Positions 63,684-64,000 of a DNA stretch of 64,000 nt are shown here, one piece after another. Both the position numbers and the translations under genes were made by a program. Source of the DNA: Effrenium voratum (Eukaryota; Sar; Dinophyceae; Suessiales; Symbiodiniaceae). The DNA is taken from contig CAUJNA010000497.1 in NCBI GenBank assembly GCA_963377175.1, positions 1 to 64,000 on the forward strand, in the 5' to 3' direction. The first letter of the stretch is position 1. Each line of letters starts with the position of its first letter. Under the pieces are notes generated by a model. It saw only the letters and a list, made by a program, of their open reading frames with translations. It did not search any database and was not told the DNA's origin.

Positions 63684-64000
63684 GAGCGGCTCTTCGGCCG
63701 CATTTCCACTTCATTTCCAGGGGCCTAGTGCCACCAAAAACAAGTGGAACCCTTTTGGGGGTTCATTGAACAAGGGATAGATCAAATATAGTGAGCAAAA
63801 TCCTACACCAGTTAATGAAGAGCGCACACACACACACTCACACATACGCAGAAAAGGTTTTTAGAACCTGCACACGTAGAAGGGATTCTGATCGAGATCT
63901 GGGGGGCCCAATGTGTCTGCCTTCACCCAGCTGCATTCTTTGCTGGCTGGTGCATTGAAACCTGCCGTGTGCTCATGTCAAAGCAACCCGTCCACCAGCA

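Overview
The window looks like nuclear DNA of a dinoflagellate, most likely a Symbiodiniaceae-type genome (inference). Reasons: coding is broken into short GC-rich exons separated by long low-complexity introns; several exon joins work only with GC-AG introns, which dinoflagellates use; many exons match protein families I know from dinoflagellates (EF-hand arrays of the LDSDGSGSL/LLFQCLD/FLDKW type, a SHIPPO-repeat exon, a GPPC...LEQP family, a transposase-like family with HGDDAESHRRRSF); and tandem arrays, TA/CA/TCTG microsatellites and dispersed repeats are abundant. No bacterial operon, CRISPR, rRNA or confident functional tRNA gene was seen.

Layout. About 0-32 kb: nearly every supportable cellular exon is on the minus strand. 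The best supported is an EF-hand gene (exons at 19.9, 18.5, 14.8 and 12.2 kb; the 14.8 to 12.2 kb join is phase-perfect). A 415-codon multipass membrane-protein ORF lies wholly inside its last visible intron, on the same strand. Further minus exons encode a Tudor/SH3-like module (3.6 kb), a SHIPPO repeat (9.7 kb), a weak EF-like loop (10.7 kb) and an EF-family carboxy terminus (31.7 kb). Into this block a complete Copia retrotransposon has inserted at 22191-31063: identical 139-bp TG...CA LTRs, a 5-bp AAAGG target duplication, a primer site matching a Met-tRNA anticodon arm as in Drosophila copia, a gag-protease ORF and a pol ORF (integrase, RT, RNase H, then two membrane segments and a Cys/His module). 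A methyltransferase-like domain spans its gag/pol junction. That domain is cut by a frame change and by a 997-bp terminal-inverted-repeat element that has an 8-bp duplication yet keeps the frame open.

About 33.4-35.7 kb: stacked tandem arrays (40, 61 and 73 bp) and a tRNA-like sequence sit where the coding strand switches. From 36.3 kb to the end the supported exons are on the plus strand: an acidic repeat gene (36.3-39.0 kb), a GPPC/LEQP gene (39.9-41.0 kb), a zinc-finger gene (49.0-50.3 kb), a Gln/Lys-rich ten-exon gene (51.6-58.4 kb) and a transposase-like multi-exon gene (59.6-62.5 kb). Between them lie a pair of ~690-bp dispersed elements, a ~536-bp tandem duplication and four copies of a 46-nt motif with a conserved stem.

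The divergent arrangement (minus genes left, plus genes right, arrays in the middle) fits the unidirectional gene blocks known in dinoflagellates. Exon coordinates given as approximate rest on frame, composition and splice motifs, not on transcripts.
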